Positions 28,629 to 36,543 of a DNA stretch of 42,029 nucleotides are shown here, in pieces (within the stretch, counting starts at the first letter, position 1; every line of letters starts with the position of its first letter). This DNA comes from DSNY01 sp016861185. GTDB taxonomy: Bacteria > Pseudomonadota > Gammaproteobacteria > Burkholderiales > Burkholderiaceae_F. Where the stretch lies: NCBI GenBank assembly GCA_030263275.1, contig SZOR01000023.1, positions 1-42,029 of the forward strand. The letters run 5' to 3'. Both the position numbers and the translations under genes were made by a program. The notes under the pieces are model-generated. The model made no database searches. It was not told where the DNA came from and worked only from the letters and a program-made list of their open reading frames with translations.

Positions 28629-29528
28629 ATGGCGCGACCCTTCGGTCACGTGGCGATCTTCGGCAAACCGCGAGCGGAGGGCATCCGCCCGGTGCTGCTC
28701 GACATCGCGCAGGCCGTCGAGGCGGCCGGGCCGCAGGTGCTGTTCGACGCGGCGACCTGCGCGTCGCTCGGCGCCGACGGCGCGCGCTACACGGGCTACG
28801 CGCTGCCGGAGATCGGCGCGCGGGCCGACGTCGCGATCGTGCTCGGCGGCGACGGCACGATGCTCGGCGTGGCGCGCGAGCTGGCACCGTTCCGCGTCCC
28901 GCTGATCGGCATCAACCACGGCCGGCTCGGCTTCATCACCGATGTCGCGCGCGAACAGATGCGCGAGTTGCTCGCGGCGATGCTGGCCGGCCGCTACGAA
29001 ACCGACCAGCGCAGCATGCTCGACGCCGAGGTGCTGCGCGCCGGCGCAGTCTCGTACCGGGCGGTCGCGCTGAACGACGTCGTCGTTGCGCGCGGCGTCA
29101 CCGGCGGCATGGTCGAGTTCACCGTGCGCGTCGACGGCGTGACGATGTACAACCAGCGCGCCGACGGCGTGATCCTGGCCACGCCGACCGGATCGACCGC
29201 ATACGCGCTGTCCGCGAGCGGGCCGATCCTGCATCCTTCGCTCGCCGGCTTCGTGCTGGTGCCGGTCGCGCCGCAGACGCTGTCGAACCGCCCGATCGCG
29301 CTGCCCGACACCTGCGTCATCGAGATCGAGATCACCGACGTGCGCGAGGCCTCCGCGCACTTCGACATGCAGACCTTCGCGGCGTTGAAACCGGGCGACG
29401 TGGTCCGCATCCGCCGCAGCGAACTGGTCACCACGCTGCTGCATCCGGTCGGCTACAACTACTTCGCCACGCTGCGCCAGAAGCTGCACTGGAACGTGAT
29501 GCCGTCCGAACCCCACGGGCGCGTCTAG
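28629..29528 (+). CDS. nadK: NAD kinase
   Basis: This 299-residue cytosolic enzyme phosphorylates NAD+ to NADP+. The diagnostic motifs are AIVLGGDGTMLGVARELAP (GGDGT), IGINHGRLGFITDV, LNDVVVARG and ATPTGSTAYALSASGPIL, all conserved. Length is typical of the proteobacterial enzyme. The ATG at 28629 starts MARPFGHVAIFGKPR, matching the family opening; the frame is open 17 codons upstream, but that would reach into the hrcA divergent region. It lies next to hrcA and before recN, the usual arrangement. Its stop codon is inside a long inverted repeat. Confidence 0.97.
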   Translation: MARPFGHVAIFGKPRAEGIRPVLLDIAQAVEAAGPQVLFDAATCASLGADGARYTGYALPEIGARADVAIVLGGDGTMLGVARELAPFRVPLIGINHGRLGFITDVAREQMRELLAAMLAGRYETDQRSMLDAEVLRAGAVSYRAVALNDVVVARGVTGGMVEFTVRVDGVTMYNQRADGVILATPTGSTAYALSASGPILHPSLAGFVLVPVAPQTLSNRPIALPDTCVIEIEITDVREASAHFDMQTFAALKPGDVVRIRRSELVTTLLHPVGYNYFATLRQKLHWNVMPSEPHGRV

Positions 29529-29549
29529 CGCCCGCGGGGTTCGGACGGC
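29501..29549 (+). terminator. 22-bp inverted repeat spanning the nadK stop codon
   Basis: The arms 29501-29522 and 29528-29549 are reverse complements with a single mismatch and a five-base loop. The nadK TAG begins in the loop. There is no T-tract, so it would act as a factor-dependent terminator or as a 3'-end stabiliser. Confidence 0.55.
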
Positions 29550-29581
29550 GGGCGCGCGCAGCGCGCTGCCCTGATGGACGA

Positions 29582-29607
29582 ACGAGGGGGCTCGGCTGGC
29601 CCCTCGT
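29582..29607 (+). terminator. Second hairpin in the nadK-recN gap
   Basis: ACGAGGGG (29582-29589) pairs perfectly with CCCCTCGT (29600-29607) around a 10-base loop. A competing GCTGG/CCAGC pairing overlaps it. No T-run follows. It lies 43 bases before the recN start and may separate the nadK and recN transcripts. Confidence 0.4.
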
Positions 29608-29649
29608 GCTCCCCCAGCCATGTATGAGTCGTTCTAAAGTGTTGCTCGC

Positions 29650-31299
29650 ATGTTGTTGTCACTCACCATCCGCAACTTCGTGATCGTCGACGAGCTCGAA
29701 CTGGAGTTCGGGCCGGGGTTTACGGTGCTCACGGGCGAAACCGGCGCGGGCAAGTCGATCCTGATCGACGCGCTGCTGCTCGCGCTGGGCGAACGCGCGG
29801 ATGCGGACGTCGTACGCGAAGGCGCCGCGCGCGCCGACATCGCGGCCGAGTTCCGCGTTTCGCCCGGAATCGCCGCCTGGCTCGCCGACAACGATCTCGC
29901 GGGCGACGACGACACGCTGCTCGTGCGCCGGACCGTCGACGCCGGTGGTCGCAGCAAGGCCTTCGTCAACGGCACGCCGGCCACGCTGGCGCAGTTGCGC
30001 GAGCTCGGCGAACGCCTCGTCGACGTGCACGGCCAGCACGCGCACCAGTCGCTGCTGAAGCCCGCGGCGCAGCTCGCGCTGCTCGACGAACACGGCGGCC
30101 ACACGGCGCTCGCGCGCGAGGTCGCTGCCGCGTTCGCCGCGCACCGCGCCGCGGTCAAGGCGCGCGAGGATGCCGAAGCGATGGCCGCGAGCGCGCTCGC
30201 CGAGCAGGACCGGCTGCGCTGGATCGTGGAAGAGCTGGGCGAGATCGCGCCGACTGGCGGCGAATGGGAGCAGGTCGAGGCCGAGCACAAGCGCCTGTCG
30301 CATGCGGCGAGCCTGCTCGAAGGCGCGCAGGGCGCGGTTGATTCGCTGTCCGAAGCGGAGGACTCGGCGCTGACGCGCATCGACACCGTCGCCGCCCGGC
30401 TCGGGCAGCTCGCGCAGTACGACGAGCGCTTGAAGCCCGTGCTCGAAGCGCTCGAGGCAGCGCGCATCCAGGTCGACGAGGCGACCTCCGAGTTGCACCG
30501 TTATCTGGCGAAAACCGATCTGGACGGCGCGCGGCTCGCGGATGTCGAAGCGCGCGTCTCCGCGCTGCATTCGGCCGCGCGCAAGTTCAAGTGCGCACCG
30601 GGCGAGCTGCCGGCGCTGCTCAAGGCGTCGCGCGAGAAGCTCGCCGCGCTGTCGGCCGCGGCCGACCTCGATGCGCTGCGCCGGCGCGAGGCCGAGACGC
30701 TCGCCGCTTACATGGCGGTGGCGAAGAAGCTCTCGCAGAGCCGCAAGGCCGCCGCCAGGCGCATGGGCGCCGAAGTCACGCGCGCGATGCAGGACCTGTC
30801 GATGGCGGGCGGCCGCTTCGAGGTCACGCTGCACGAAGCGGAACCGGCCGCGAGCGGACTGGAACGCGCCGAGTTCCTCGTCGCCGGCCACACGGGAGTC
30901 GCGCCGAAGCCCCTCGTCAAGGTCGCCTCCGGCGGCGAACTGGCTCGCATCAGCCTCGCGATTTCGGTGATCGCCGCGACCGCCACCCCCGTGGCGACGC
31001 TGATCTTCGACGAGGTCGACGCCGGCATCGGCGGCGCAGTGGCGGAAACCGTCGGGCGGCTGCTCAAGCAGCTCGGCCAGTTGCGACAGGTGCTGTGCGT
31101 CACCCATCTGCCGCAGGTCGCGGCGCGCGGCGATCAACACCTCGTCGTGTCGAAGATCGCCGACGGCGAAGGCAAACCGGTATCGCGCATCGCTCCGCTC
31201 GACCGCAAGACCCGTGTCGACGAGCTGGCCCGCATGCTCGGCGGCCTCGAGATCACCGACACCACCCGCAAGCACGCGCGGGAGATGCTCGCCGGCTAG
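29650..31299 (+). CDS. recN: DNA repair protein RecN
   Basis: This 549-residue SMC-like ATPase acts in double-strand break repair. The N-terminal Walker A is TGETGAGKSILIDALLLALG (near residues 30-50). A coiled coil spans about 150-350. The C-terminal half has ASGGELARISLAISVIAA (ABC signature), LIFDEVDAGIGG (Walker B) and VLCVTHLPQVAARGDQHLVV. Length is normal. It starts at ATG after a spacer with two hairpins and is followed by fur on the opposite strand. No LexA-type operator was recognised in front. Confidence 0.97.
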   Translation: MLLSLTIRNFVIVDELELEFGPGFTVLTGETGAGKSILIDALLLALGERADADVVREGAARADIAAEFRVSPGIAAWLADNDLAGDDDTLLVRRTVDAGGRSKAFVNGTPATLAQLRELGERLVDVHGQHAHQSLLKPAAQLALLDEHGGHTALAREVAAAFAAHRAAVKAREDAEAMAASALAEQDRLRWIVEELGEIAPTGGEWEQVEAEHKRLSHAASLLEGAQGAVDSLSEAEDSALTRIDTVAARLGQLAQYDERLKPVLEALEAARIQVDEATSELHRYLAKTDLDGARLADVEARVSALHSAARKFKCAPGELPALLKASREKLAALSAAADLDALRRREAETLAAYMAVAKKLSQSRKAAARRMGAEVTRAMQDLSMAGGRFEVTLHEAEPAASGLERAEFLVAGHTGVAPKPLVKVASGGELARISLAISVIAATATPVATLIFDEVDAGIGGAVAETVGRLLKQLGQLRQVLCVTHLPQVAARGDQHLVVSKIADGEGKPVSRIAPLDRKTRVDELARMLGGLEITDTTRKHAREMLAG

Positions 31300-31307
31300 C
31301 GAGGATC

Positions 31308-31463
31308 GGATTGCGGATCGCGGATTGCGCTGCGCGAGCTGCCGCCATCCGAGCCGCCGCGCGGCGACGGATCACGACGCACGAAGAGCGACCTCGCTCG
31401 CTCGGCCGGGATCGGTGAAGTGCGCACGTCTTTGCGCAATCCGCAAGCCGCGCTGCGCAATCC
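31308..31463. repeat. GGATTGCG/CGCAATCC repeats in the recN-fur gap
   Basis: GGATTGCG is repeated on the recN side (31308, 31322), and its reverse complement CGCAATCC occurs on the fur side (31435, 31456). The arms 31322-31336 and 31449-31463 match inversely at 14 of 15 positions. Similar motifs lie before metG at 6987-7016. The gap between the two convergent genes holds no gene that I can support; the repeats may fold as a joint 3' structure. Confidence 0.5.
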
Positions 31464-31930
31464 TATTTGGGCCGATGCGGGCAGTTCGGCTTGACGCAGT
31501 CGCCGTACAGCGCGAGCGCGTGGTCGTGCAGGCGGAAGCCGCGTTCAGCCGCAATCTTCTGCTGGCGCTTCTCGATTTCTGCATCGACGAATTCCTCGAC
31601 GCGCCCGCAGGTCAGGCACACGAGGTGGTCGTGGTGCGCACCTTCGTTCAGCTCGAACACGGCGCGGCCCGCCTCGAAGTGGCTGCGCGCGAGCAGCCCC
31701 GCCTGTTCGAACTGCGTCAGCACCCGGTACACGGTCGCGAGCCCCACGTCCAGGTGCTCGGCCAGCAGCGCCTTGTAGACGTCCTCGGCGCTCATGTGAC
31801 GCGCGCTGCCCTGCTGCGCATTGCGCTGGAAGATCTCGAGGATCTTCAGCCGCGGCAGCGTGGCCTTCAGCCCCGTGCTCTTCAGCCCGAGCGGCTTCGC
31901 TTCTACGGGGGGTGCGCCACGGCTGGGCAT
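31463..31930 (-). CDS. fur: Ferric uptake regulator Fur
   Basis: This 155-residue iron-responsive repressor has an N-terminal winged helix (LKATLPRLKILEIFQ, then VYKALLAEHLDVGLATVYRVLTQFEQAGLL). The dimerisation and metal part has the HHDHLVCLTCGRVEEF motif with the metal-binding histidines and CxxC. The C-terminal GDCVKPNCPHR supplies the second cysteine pair of the structural zinc site. The ATG at 31930 is chosen because the ORF extension upstream runs through the bamE promoter. It is divergent from bamE with nearly overlapping -10 boxes. No clear Fur box is visible. Confidence 0.95.
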   Translation of the reverse strand: MPSRGAPPVEAKPLGLKSTGLKATLPRLKILEIFQRNAQQGSARHMSAEDVYKALLAEHLDVGLATVYRVLTQFEQAGLLARSHFEAGRAVFELNEGAHHDHLVCLTCGRVEEFVDAEIEKRQQKIAAERGFRLHDHALALYGDCVKPNCPHRPK

Positions 31931-31972
31931 GATGGCAACTTCGTGCGGGATCGGCCGGCGTCGATGCGTCGG

Positions 31973-31979
31973 TATCATA
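31973..31979. promoter_or_regulatory. Overlapping divergent -10 boxes of fur and bamE
   Basis: The plus strand reads TATCAT at 31973-31978, and the minus strand reads TATGAT at 31979-31974. Each fits the -10 consensus at five of six positions. They give leaders of about 25 bases for bamE and about 37 bases for fur. The shared symmetric box suggests a bidirectional promoter; -35 elements are weak. Confidence 0.5.
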
Positions 31980-32009
31980 GCGCCCGCCTTCCATCGAATC
32001 GGTTTCGTG

Positions 32010-32465
32010 ATGCCGCCCACATCGTTCGCGCGCGCGCTGCTGGCCGCTGCCGCGGTCTTCGTCCTCGCCGGCTGCGAATCGGTTCGCACCTGGACGCCGA
32101 CCTTCCTGAAGCCGTACCGGCCGGACGTTCAGCAGGGCAACGTCGTCACCAAGGAAATGATCGATCAACTGCGGCCCGGCATGTCGCGCGAGCAGGTGCG
32201 GTTCCTGCTCGGTACGCCGCTGCTGACCAGCGTGTTCCATCACGACCGCTGGGACTACGTCTATCGGCTTGCGCGCGGCTCGGGCGAGGTGCAGGCGCGC
32301 AAGCTCGTCGTGTTCTTCAAGGACAACCGGCTCGAGCGCTTCGAATCCGACGACATGCCGAGCGAGGCGCTCGCCGACAACCTGATCCTCGGCCGCAAGG
32401 CGAAGGCAACGCCGAAGCCGCCGCCGAAGGAGCCGGAGGCGCCGATCAGCCTGCCTGCGAAGTGA
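32010..32465 (+). CDS. bamE: Outer membrane assembly lipoprotein BamE
   Basis: This 151-residue lipoprotein is part of the BAM complex that inserts beta-barrel proteins. The signal peptide ends in VFVLAGC, with the lipidated Cys at residue 22. The SmpA/OmlA domain shows QGNVVTKEMIDQLRPGMSREQVRFLLGTPLLTSVFH with RWDYVYR, the family core. The C-terminal tail (about 128-151) is Lys/Pro/Glu-rich and variable. The ATG at 32010 is chosen by the signal peptide. It is divergent from fur and followed four bases later by dapB, a common order. Confidence 0.95.
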   Translation: MPPTSFARALLAAAAVFVLAGCESVRTWTPTFLKPYRPDVQQGNVVTKEMIDQLRPGMSREQVRFLLGTPLLTSVFHHDRWDYVYRLARGSGEVQARKLVVFFKDNRLERFESDDMPSEALADNLILGRKAKATPKPPPKEPEAPISLPAK

Positions 32466-32468
32466 ACG

Positions 32469-33269
32469 ATGACAGTGACCGTGGCCATCGCCGGCGCCGG
32501 CGGACGCATGGGGCGGATGCTGATCGAAGCCGCGCTCGCCGCGGACGACATCCGCATCGGCGCCGCCTTGGACCGCGCGGGCAGCCCTGACATCGGCCGC
32601 GATTGCGCCGAGTTCCTCGGCCGCAAGACCGGCATTGCGATCGGCGACGATCCGGTGCACGTGCGCGATGCGCAGGTGCTCATCGATTTCACGCGGCCGG
32701 AGGGCACGCTCGAGCACGTGGAGCACTGCACCGCGCACGGGGTCGCGATGGTGATCGGCACGACCGGTTTCGACGCCGCCGGCAAGGCGGCGATCCGCGC
32801 CGCGGCGGAGAAGATCCCGATCGTCTTCGCTCCTAACATGAGCGTCGGCGTCAACGCCACACTCAAGCTGCTCGAAGTCGCGGCGAAGATCCTGTCGTCG
32901 GGCTACGACATCGAGATCATCGAAGCGCATCACCGGCACAAGGTCGACGCGCCGAGCGGCACCGCGCTCGCAATGGGCGAAACGATCGCGCGCGCGCTCG
33001 GCGTCAAGCTCGACGACGCGGCCGTCTACGCGCGCCACGGCATCACCGGCGAGCGCAAACCCGGAACGATCGGCTTCTGCGCGATCCGCGGCGGCGACAT
33101 CGTCGGCGACCACACCGTGCTGTTCGCCGGGCTCGGCGAACGCATCGAGATCACGCACAAGTCCGCCAGCCGCATGACCTATGCGCTGGGCGCGCTGCGC
33201 GCGGCGCGTTTCCTCGCCGACAAGTCGAAGGGGCTGTTCGACATGCACGACGTGCTCGGCCTGCGTTGA
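32469..33269 (+). CDS. dapB: 4-hydroxy-tetrahydrodipicolinate reductase
   Basis: This 266-residue cytosolic enzyme of the lysine/diaminopimelate pathway reduces HTPA with NAD(P)H. The N-terminal Rossmann motif is AIAGAGGRMGR (about residues 6-16). IDFTRPEGTLEHVEHC and GTTGFD follow. The catalytic region EAHHRHKVDAPSGTAL holds the conserved His-His and Lys residues. GERKPGTIGFCAIRGGDIVGDHTVLFAG completes the substrate domain. Length is normal. Its stop overlaps the ATG of exbB (TGATG). Confidence 0.97.
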   Translation: MTVTVAIAGAGGRMGRMLIEAALAADDIRIGAALDRAGSPDIGRDCAEFLGRKTGIAIGDDPVHVRDAQVLIDFTRPEGTLEHVEHCTAHGVAMVIGTTGFDAAGKAAIRAAAEKIPIVFAPNMSVGVNATLKLLEVAAKILSSGYDIEIIEAHHRHKVDAPSGTALAMGETIARALGVKLDDAAVYARHGITGERKPGTIGFCAIRGGDIVGDHTVLFAGLGERIEITHKSASRMTYALGALRAARFLADKSKGLFDMHDVLGLR

Positions 33270-33955
33270 TGGAACTCGACACCCCGCTCGGCGTCGCGCA
33301 TTTCTGGTCGCAGGCCGACGGCGTCATCCGCGCCACGGCGTACATCCTGATCGCGATGTCGGTCGCGAGCTGGTTCCTGATCCTGTGGAAGAGCTGGTCG
33401 TGGTGGCGCACGCGGCGCGCGTCGCTGCAGCTCGATCAGTTCTGGTCCGCCAAGTCGATCGACGAGGCGATCGCGCTGATCCGCCCGCTCGACAGTGAAG
33501 GCATCTTCGTGCCAATCGCCGCCGGCGGCGCGGCGGCCGCGCAGGCGCCGGTGGCCGAGGAAAGCCTCGCCGCGCGCGTCGACCGCTCCGAGCTGATCAC
33601 GCGCGCGCTGCGCCAGCGCATCAACGAAGCGGCCGCGCGGCTCGAAGCGGGACTGACCTTCCTCGCGTCGGTGGGCAGCACCGCGCCCTTCGTCGGGCTG
33701 TTCGGCACGGTCTGGGGTATCTACCACGCGCTGCTGTCGATCGCGGCAACCGGGACGATCTCGATCGACAAGGTCGCCGGTCCCGTCGGCGAGGCGCTGA
33801 TCATGACCGCGTTCGGCCTGGCGGTCGCGATCCCCGCGGTGCTCGCGTACAACGCGTTCACGCGCGTCAACCGCGTCGTGCTCGCGCAGCTCGACGGCTT
33901 CGCGCACGACCTGCATTCGTTCCTGACGCTCGGCGCGCGGCCGGAGGCGGGGTGA
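33269..33955 (+). CDS. exbB: MotA/TolQ/ExbB proton channel protein
   Basis: This 228-residue inner-membrane protein forms, with ExbD, the proton-driven motor that energises TonB-dependent receptors. Three hydrophobic segments are visible: ATAYILIAMSVASWFLILWKSW near the N-terminus, then LTFLASVGSTAPFVGLFGTVWGIYHALL with the conserved Gly/Pro/Thr motif, and ALIMTAFGLAVAIPAVLAYNAF. The ATG overlaps the dapB stop; a TTG one codon earlier is rejected. TolQ cannot be excluded on sequence, but the coupled btuF and lack of tolA/tolB favour the ExbB role. Confidence 0.9.
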   Translation: MELDTPLGVAHFWSQADGVIRATAYILIAMSVASWFLILWKSWSWWRTRRASLQLDQFWSAKSIDEAIALIRPLDSEGIFVPIAAGGAAAAQAPVAEESLAARVDRSELITRALRQRINEAAARLEAGLTFLASVGSTAPFVGLFGTVWGIYHALLSIAATGTISIDKVAGPVGEALIMTAFGLAVAIPAVLAYNAFTRVNRVVLAQLDGFAHDLHSFLTLGARPEAG

Positions 33956-33957
33956 CG

Positions 33958-34419
33958 ATGAGCTTCGGCGGATTCGAGCGCGGCACCTCGCCGTCGCAGC
34001 CGATGGCGGAGATCAACGTCACGCCGCTCGTCGACGTGATGCTGGTGCTGCTGGTGATCTTCATCATCACCGCGCCGCTGCTGTCGTACGCGATCAAGCT
34101 CGACCTGCCGGACGCCAGGGCGCCGGCCGCGAACGCGGCGTCCGACGCGATCAAGCTTTCGATCGACGCCGACGGCCGCGTCTTCTGGAACAGCGAGCCC
34201 CTCGGCGAGGGCGAGCTGGCACCGCGGCTCGCCGCGGCCGCGCGCCAGTCGCCGCAGCCCGAGCTGCACCTGCGCGCCGACAAGGGCACGCGCTACGAGC
34301 GCATCGCCGCCGTGATGTCTGCCGCGCAGGAAGCGGGGCTCGCGCGGATCGGTTTCGTCACCGAACCGCCGGAAGCCGCGCCCACCGCCGGCCGGACCGC
34401 GCCGGCGCCGAAGAAGTGA
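33958..34419 (+). CDS. exbD: ExbD/TolR biopolymer transport protein
   Basis: This 153-residue protein is anchored by one membrane helix (VTPLVDVMLVLLVIFIITAPLL, about residues 23-44). The key Asp in PLVDVML is the proton-pathway residue of the family. The periplasmic domain ends with LRADKGTRYERIAAVMSAAQEAGLARIGFVTEP. The ATG at 33958 follows GGAGG; a GTG at 33952 overlapping the exbB stop is the alternative. It probably forms the energising complex with the preceding ExbB. Its stop overlaps the btuF start (GTGA). Confidence 0.92.
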   Translation: MSFGGFERGTSPSQPMAEINVTPLVDVMLVLLVIFIITAPLLSYAIKLDLPDARAPAANAASDAIKLSIDADGRVFWNSEPLGEGELAPRLAAAARQSPQPELHLRADKGTRYERIAAVMSAAQEAGLARIGFVTEPPEAAPTAGRTAPAPKK

Positions 34420-35297
34420 CCGCCGGGCGCGGTCTGGCCGCCGCGCTCGCGCTGTGCGTCGCGTTCGGCGCAGGGGCGCAGCCGGTCGCCGCGATCGACG
34501 ACGCCGGCAATCGCGTCGAACTGGCGCGACCGGCGCAGCGCATCGTCAGCCTCGCGCCGCACCTGACCGAGCAGCTCTTCGCGATCGGGGCAGGTGCGCA
34601 CATCGTCGGCACGACCGAGTTCGCCGACCATCCGGACGAGGCGAAGCGCATCCCGCGCGTGGCGCGCGCGCACAGCGTCGACCTGGAACGCGTCGCCGCG
34701 CTCGAACCCGATCTGATCGCGGTCTGGGGTTCGGGTTTTCCGCCCGCTGTCCTCGAAGCGCTGCGCCGGCTCGGCGCGCCGGTGTTCGTCAGCGAACCGA
34801 AGTCGCTTGCCGACATCGCCGGCTCGCTCGAACGGCTCGGCACGCTGACGGCAAGTGCCGGCGCCGGCGCGGCCGCCGCTGCGTTCCGCGCGCGCCTCGA
34901 CGCGCTGCGCGCGCGCTACAGCGCGCGCCGGCCGGTCACGGTCTTCTACCAGATCTGGCCGCAGCCGCTGATGACGCTGTCGGGGCGGCATGCGCTGAAC
35001 GAGGCGATCCGCGTCTGCGGCGGCCGCAACGTGTTCGAGGACCTCGCGCCGATCGCGCCGCAGGTTTCGGTCGAAGCCGTGCTTGCCGCCGACCCGCAGG
35101 TGATCGTCACCGCCGAGCCGGGCGGCCGGCGGACCGATGCGCTCGACGGCTGGAAGCGCTTCCCTTCGCTGCGCGCCGTGCGCGCGGGCCGGCTGGTCAC
35201 GCTCGACGCCGACCGCATCAACCGGCACACGCCGCGCCTGCTCGACGAACTCGCCGTGCTGTGCGAGCGGATCGACCAGGCGCGTTCGGGGCGCTGA
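34416..35297 (+). CDS. btuF: Periplasmic cobalamin-binding protein
   Basis: This 293-residue protein has a cleavable signal peptide (about residues 1-22, LAAALALCVAFGAGAQ). The helical-backbone metal-receptor fold of BtuF/FepB-type proteins is shown by RPAQRIVSLAPHLTEQLFAIGAGAHIVGTTEFADHPDEAK, then LEPDLIAVWGSGFP. The C-terminal half has FYQIWPQPLMTLSGRHALNEAIRVCGGRNVF. Cobalamin specificity is inferred from the nearby BtuCD and the riboswitch. The GTG start overlaps the exbD stop, so it is probably coupled to exbB-exbD. No riboswitch precedes this gene, and it converges on dinB. Confidence 0.88.
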   Translation: MTAGRGLAAALALCVAFGAGAQPVAAIDDAGNRVELARPAQRIVSLAPHLTEQLFAIGAGAHIVGTTEFADHPDEAKRIPRVARAHSVDLERVAALEPDLIAVWGSGFPPAVLEALRRLGAPVFVSEPKSLADIAGSLERLGTLTASAGAGAAAAAFRARLDALRARYSARRPVTVFYQIWPQPLMTLSGRHALNEAIRVCGGRNVFEDLAPIAPQVSVEAVLAADPQVIVTAEPGGRRTDALDGWKRFPSLRAVRAGRLVTLDADRINRHTPRLLDELAVLCERIDQARSGR

Positions 35298-35304
35298 AGC
35301 GTCT

Positions 35305-35847
35305 TTAGAGCGCGTAGTCGTCGCCGAGCACGATGCGGCCGGCCGCGTCGCGCGCGAGCGGCACCCACGGCAGGTCGGTCACGCCGGGGTCGATGCCGGC
35401 CTGCTTCAGCAGCGTCGTCGCCTGCCCGCGATGGTGCGTCTGGTGGTTGAACATCTGTGCGACGCACAGCCACTTCGGCCGCGTGAAATCGCGTTTGGCC
35501 ACGCCCGAGTACCAGGTGAAGTCGCCGGCCAGTTGCTCGCGGCTGACTTGCAGCGCCCACGCGGTGATGTCGGCGTCCATTTCGACGCGCGCGAGCCGCA
35601 GGCGGTCGAAGTCGTCGTACAGGTCGACGCCGATCGCGCCGACTTCGTAGGTGCGCCCGTTGAAGCGGCCGAGCCAGACGCGGTCGGCCCACACCAGATG
35701 GTTCAGCGTCGAATGCAGCGAGCGGAAGAAGGCGCCGCGGTCGCGCTTGCGCTCCTCGTCGGAAAGCTGCGCGGCGCACGCGTACAGCTTCTCGTTCATC
35801 CACGCGTTGTACGCGGCGAAGGTCTGGCAGTACCCGGGATCGATCAT
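35305..35847 (-). CDS. DinB/YfiT-family putative metalloenzyme
   Basis: This 180-residue four-helix-bundle protein has the DinB pattern: FAAYNAWMNEKLYACAAQLSDEE, then SLHSTLNHLVWADRVWLGR with a metal-ligand His, and FNHQTHHRGQATTLLKQAG with the paired histidines, completing the usual three-His site. It is cytosolic. Members act as thiol-dependent transferases or are uncharacterised. The ATG at 35847 overlaps the parA stop (ATGA), so it is coupled to that gene; an ATG four codons upstream is possible. It is last in the riboswitch-led run and convergent with btuF. Confidence 0.85.
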   Translation of the reverse strand: MIDPGYCQTFAAYNAWMNEKLYACAAQLSDEERKRDRGAFFRSLHSTLNHLVWADRVWLGRFNGRTYEVGAIGVDLYDDFDRLRLARVEMDADITAWALQVSREQLAGDFTWYSGVAKRDFTRPKWLCVAQMFNHQTHHRGQATTLLKQAGIDPGVTDLPWVPLARDAAGRIVLGDDYAL

Positions 35848-36464
35848 CGTTCGGCCCATTCGGTCAACGCCTGCCATTGCGGCAGGTCCTTCTCGACGCG
35901 GCTCGGCGCGACGTCCCACAGCGTCAGCCCGTGCGCGGCAAGCTGCACGTAATTCTGCGTGTCGCGCAGGAAGCCCAGCACCGGCAGCCCGAGCCCGTCG
36001 ACGAAGCGCTGCAGCTGTTCGGCCGCGCGCGTGCGCGCATCGACGCGTACACCGAGCACGCCGACCCGGCCCGAGTCCTTCAGCACGCCGCGTTCGGCGA
36101 GCCGCGCGAGGAAAGCCTGCGTCGCATAGATGTCGAACAGCGACGGCAGCAGCGGCACGATCACGCGATCCGCCGCGCGCAGCGCCTCCTTCAGCCCGTG
36201 CCCGTGGATCCCGGCCGGCGAATCGAGCACGACGTGGGTCACGCCCTTCGGCGGCCGCGCGATCGCATCGGCGTCGACCTCCCAAGTCTCGATCTTCGGC
36301 AGCACTGACGGCCGCAGCTTCAGCCATGCACGCGCCGACTGCTGGCGGTCCAGATCGCCCAGCATCGTGCGCCGTCCGCGCCGCGCGAAATAGCCCGCCA
36401 GATTGGTCGCGACGGTGCTCTTGCCGACGCCGCCTTTCGGATTGGCGATCAGGAAAACGGGCAT
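35844..36464 (-). CDS. Orphan ParA-family P-loop ATPase
   Basis: This 206-residue protein opens with the deviant Walker A FLIANPKGGVGKSTVATNLA (residues about 4-22). GDLDRQQSARAWLKLRP matches the Walker A' region, and VVLDSPAGIHGHGLKEAL the Walker B. It lacks a DNA-binding extension and has no parB nearby, so chromosome partition is unlikely. MinD/ParA-like ATPases of this size position cellular cargo. GAGGAG precedes the ATG at 36464. It starts 79 bases after btuD, within the B12 run, and its stop overlaps the DinB start. Confidence 0.88.
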   Translation of the reverse strand: MPVFLIANPKGGVGKSTVATNLAGYFARRGRRTMLGDLDRQQSARAWLKLRPSVLPKIETWEVDADAIARPPKGVTHVVLDSPAGIHGHGLKEALRAADRVIVPLLPSLFDIYATQAFLARLAERGVLKDSGRVGVLGVRVDARTRAAEQLQRFVDGLGLPVLGFLRDTQNYVQLAAHGLTLWDVAPSRVEKDLPQWQALTEWAER

Positions 36465-36543
36465 GGTCTCCTCGCTGGGTTGCGCCCTGTCGTTCGCGCG
36501 GACGGGCGCCGAGAGCGCGGCGACTATACCGAAGGCCGGCGCG

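Noticed and set aside
25748..28630. A 960-codon minus-strand frame across the DUF6502/DUF5666 genes and hrcA
   Set aside because: Runs antisense to two real genes and out of frame in hrcA; no domain is recognisable.
33266..33268. TTG start for exbB one codon earlier
   Set aside because: The ATG at 33269 overlapping the dapB stop (TGATG) is a standard coupled start.
35844..36464. ParAB chromosome or plasmid partition system
   Set aside because: No parB and no parS-like sites seen; the ATPase lacks a DNA-binding N-terminus and sits in a B12 gene run.
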